A DNA stretch of 6,099 nt from Solirubrobacteraceae bacterium (GTDB lineage: Bacteria > Actinomycetota > Thermoleophilia > Solirubrobacterales > Solirubrobacteraceae), in contig JAICJK010000170.1 of the NCBI GenBank assembly GCA_025928415.1, forward strand, positions 1 to 6,099. The letters are read 5' to 3'. Every line of letters starts with the position of its first letter. Within the stretch, counting starts at the first letter, position 1. Both the position numbers and the translations under genes were made by a program. The notes under the pieces were generated by a model that ran no database searches, was not told where the DNA came from, and saw only the letters and a list, made by a program, of their open reading frames with translations. Below are positions 5,000 through 6,099 of the stretch, piece by piece.

Positions 5000-6099
5000 T
5001 CAGCGCGGGGCGGGGAGGACGCGCCGCGGCGCCGGCTCGTCCACCGGCAGGACGGCTGCCCCGAAGTCCGCGGGCAGCGCCAGCCGCACGGCCAGGCCGC
5101 CGTCGGGCAGCGCCTCGGCCGACGTCTCGCCGCCATGGGCGTCGGCGACCGCGCGCACGACGGCGAGGCCCAGGCCGTAGCCGCCGGTGCGCCGCGAGCG
5201 CGACCCGTCCAGGCGCCGGAAGGGCTCGAACAGCTCCTCGACCGCGCCCTCCGGGATGTGCGGCCCGCTGTTGGCCACCACGAGCTCGGCACGCGGCGGG
5301 CTCGCGGCCGTGACCCGCGTGCGCACCCGCACCCAGCCGCCGGGCTCGTTGTAGCGGGCCGCGTTCTCGACGAGGTTCGCGGCCACGCGCTCCAGCAGCA
5401 CCGCGTCCCCGGTCACCGGCGCGGCGTCCAGGACGGCGTCGATCGTGAGCCCCGCGGGCGCGCCGCGCAAGCGCTCGAGCGCCCCCTGCGTGATCAGCGC
5501 CAGGTCGGCCGGGCGCCGCTCGATCGCCCCCGCGCCGCTGGTCGCCAGCGCGAGCAGGGAGTCGATGAGCAGCTCCATGCGTTCGTTGGCGTCCCGGACG
5601 ACCGCCGCCATCTCCCGCAGGTCGGAGCGGTCGACGTCGGGGTCGCCCAGCGTGACGTCGATCTCGGTGCGCACGATGGCCAGCGGCGTGCGCAGCTCGT
5701 GCGACGCGTTGGCGACGAAGCGCTTCTGCGCCTCGAACGCGGCGTCCAGGCGGCAGAGCATCGTGTCGAACGTGTCGGCGAGCTCGCGCAGCTCGTCGCG
5801 CGGGCCGTCGAGCGAGATGCGCTCCGACAGGTTGCGCCCCGAGATCCGCTGGGCCGTCGCGGTGATCCGCGAGATCGGGCGCAGCGCGCGGCCGGCGATC
5901 AGCCAGCCCGCGCCGATCGAGGCCAGCGTGAGCGCCATCAGCGCGCCGAGGAACTCCAGCAGCACGCGGCGCTCGGCGTCCGCGTTGGCGCTCGCGTCGG
6001 CCTGCGCGATCGCCGCCCGGGCCTTCCCGTAGACGGCGCGCTCGCCGGCCGACAGGCGGGCGATCTGCGGGGCGGTCTCCTCGGGCAGCCCGGGAGCGA
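5000..6099 (-). CDS. Sensor histidine kinase of a two-component system (N-terminus beyond window)
   Basis: This is the C-terminal part of a membrane sensor kinase that autophosphorylates on His and passes the phosphate to a response regulator. The frame is open to the window edge: 44 codons precede the Val codon at 5965, and they look like a charged, Ala-rich extracytoplasmic helix, so the gene starts outside. Numbered from that Val: a transmembrane segment at about 2-25; HAMP at about 26-78 (Leu28-Arg-Pro30 start); the H-box FVANASHELRTP with phospho-acceptor His89 (5699-5701); the N-box NLVENAARYN at 197-206; the G1-like VANSGP at 230-235; the F-box LFEPF at 245-249; and the G2 box GYGLGL at 262-267. 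Asn232 replaces the usual G1 Asp, as is common in actinobacterial CutS/TcrY-like kinases. The catalytic set is otherwise intact. The signal is unknown, and the response regulator gene is expected just upstream on the same strand. Confidence 0.94.
   Translation of the reverse strand, partial: APGLPEETAPQIARLSAGERAVYGKARAAIAQADASANADAERRVLLEFLGALMALTLASIGAGWLIAGRALRPISRITATAQRISGRNLSERISLDGPRDELRELADTFDTMLCRLDAAFEAQKRFVANASHELRTPLAIVRTEIDVTLGDPDVDRSDLREMAAVVRDANERMELLIDSLLALATSGAGAIERRPADLALITQGALERLRGAPAGLTIDAVLDAAPVTGDAVLLERVAANLVENAARYNEPGGWVRVRTRVTAASPPRAELVVANSGPHIPEGAVEELFEPFRRLDGSRSRRTGGYGLGLAVVRAVADAHGGETSAEALPDGGLAVRLALPADFGAAVLPVDEPAPRRVLPAPR

Noticed and set aside
4629..5180. A 183-codon open frame on the plus strand covering the intergenic region
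   Set aside because: It is antisense to the signal-peptide end of the hydrolase gene and the end of the kinase gene, and its translation is Arg/Ala/Pro/Gly low complexity with no domain and no ribosome-binding site.
1..6099. A defence island, mobile element, CRISPR array or biosynthetic cluster
   Set aside because: No transposase, integrase, nuclease, toxin, repeat-spacer pattern or carrier-protein enzyme is visible. The six genes are common families in an ordinary chromosomal setting.

Overview
The window is very GC-rich chromosomal DNA with strong G/C bias at third codon positions. Together with actinobacterial-style proteins, GTG starts and near-absent leaders, this suggests a high-GC actinomycete-type bacterium. 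The closest feel is Solirubrobacterales/Thermoleophilia (Conexibacter, Patulibacter or Solirubrobacter-like), but that is a family-resemblance guess and not a placement. I see no tRNA, rRNA, insertion sequence, CRISPR array, phage gene or attachment site.

Layout from left to right: (1) the 3' part of an ABC exporter with fused membrane and ATPase domains (+), running in from the left edge. (2) A two-gene unit read on the minus strand: a RimJ/RimL-type GNAT acetyltransferase, then, 10 nt later, a class B flavin monooxygenase of Baeyer-Villiger type. (3) A VOC (glyoxalase-like) protein on the plus strand, divergent from the acetyltransferase with only 19 bp between the start codons. (4) A secreted protein on the minus strand with two peptidoglycan-binding repeats and an NlpC/P60-like cysteine peptidase domain. 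(5) A 198-bp GC-rich intergenic region that probably holds the promoter of gene 4. (6) The 3' part of a sensor histidine kinase (minus), running off the right edge. Its response regulator would be expected beyond the window.

The genes look like a mosaic of ordinary housekeeping and accessory functions: export, oxidation of a carbonyl or other organic substrate, acetylation, cell-wall turnover and two-component sensing. They do not form one obvious pathway. The architecture is very tight: both convergent junctions overlap at their stop codons (4 nt and 31 nt), and one divergent junction has almost no room for promoters. I did not find a convincing previously undescribed system. The most interesting signals are the compact divergent start region around 3273, the structured GC-rich leader upstream of the cell-wall hydrolase gene, and the GNAT-monooxygenase coupling.
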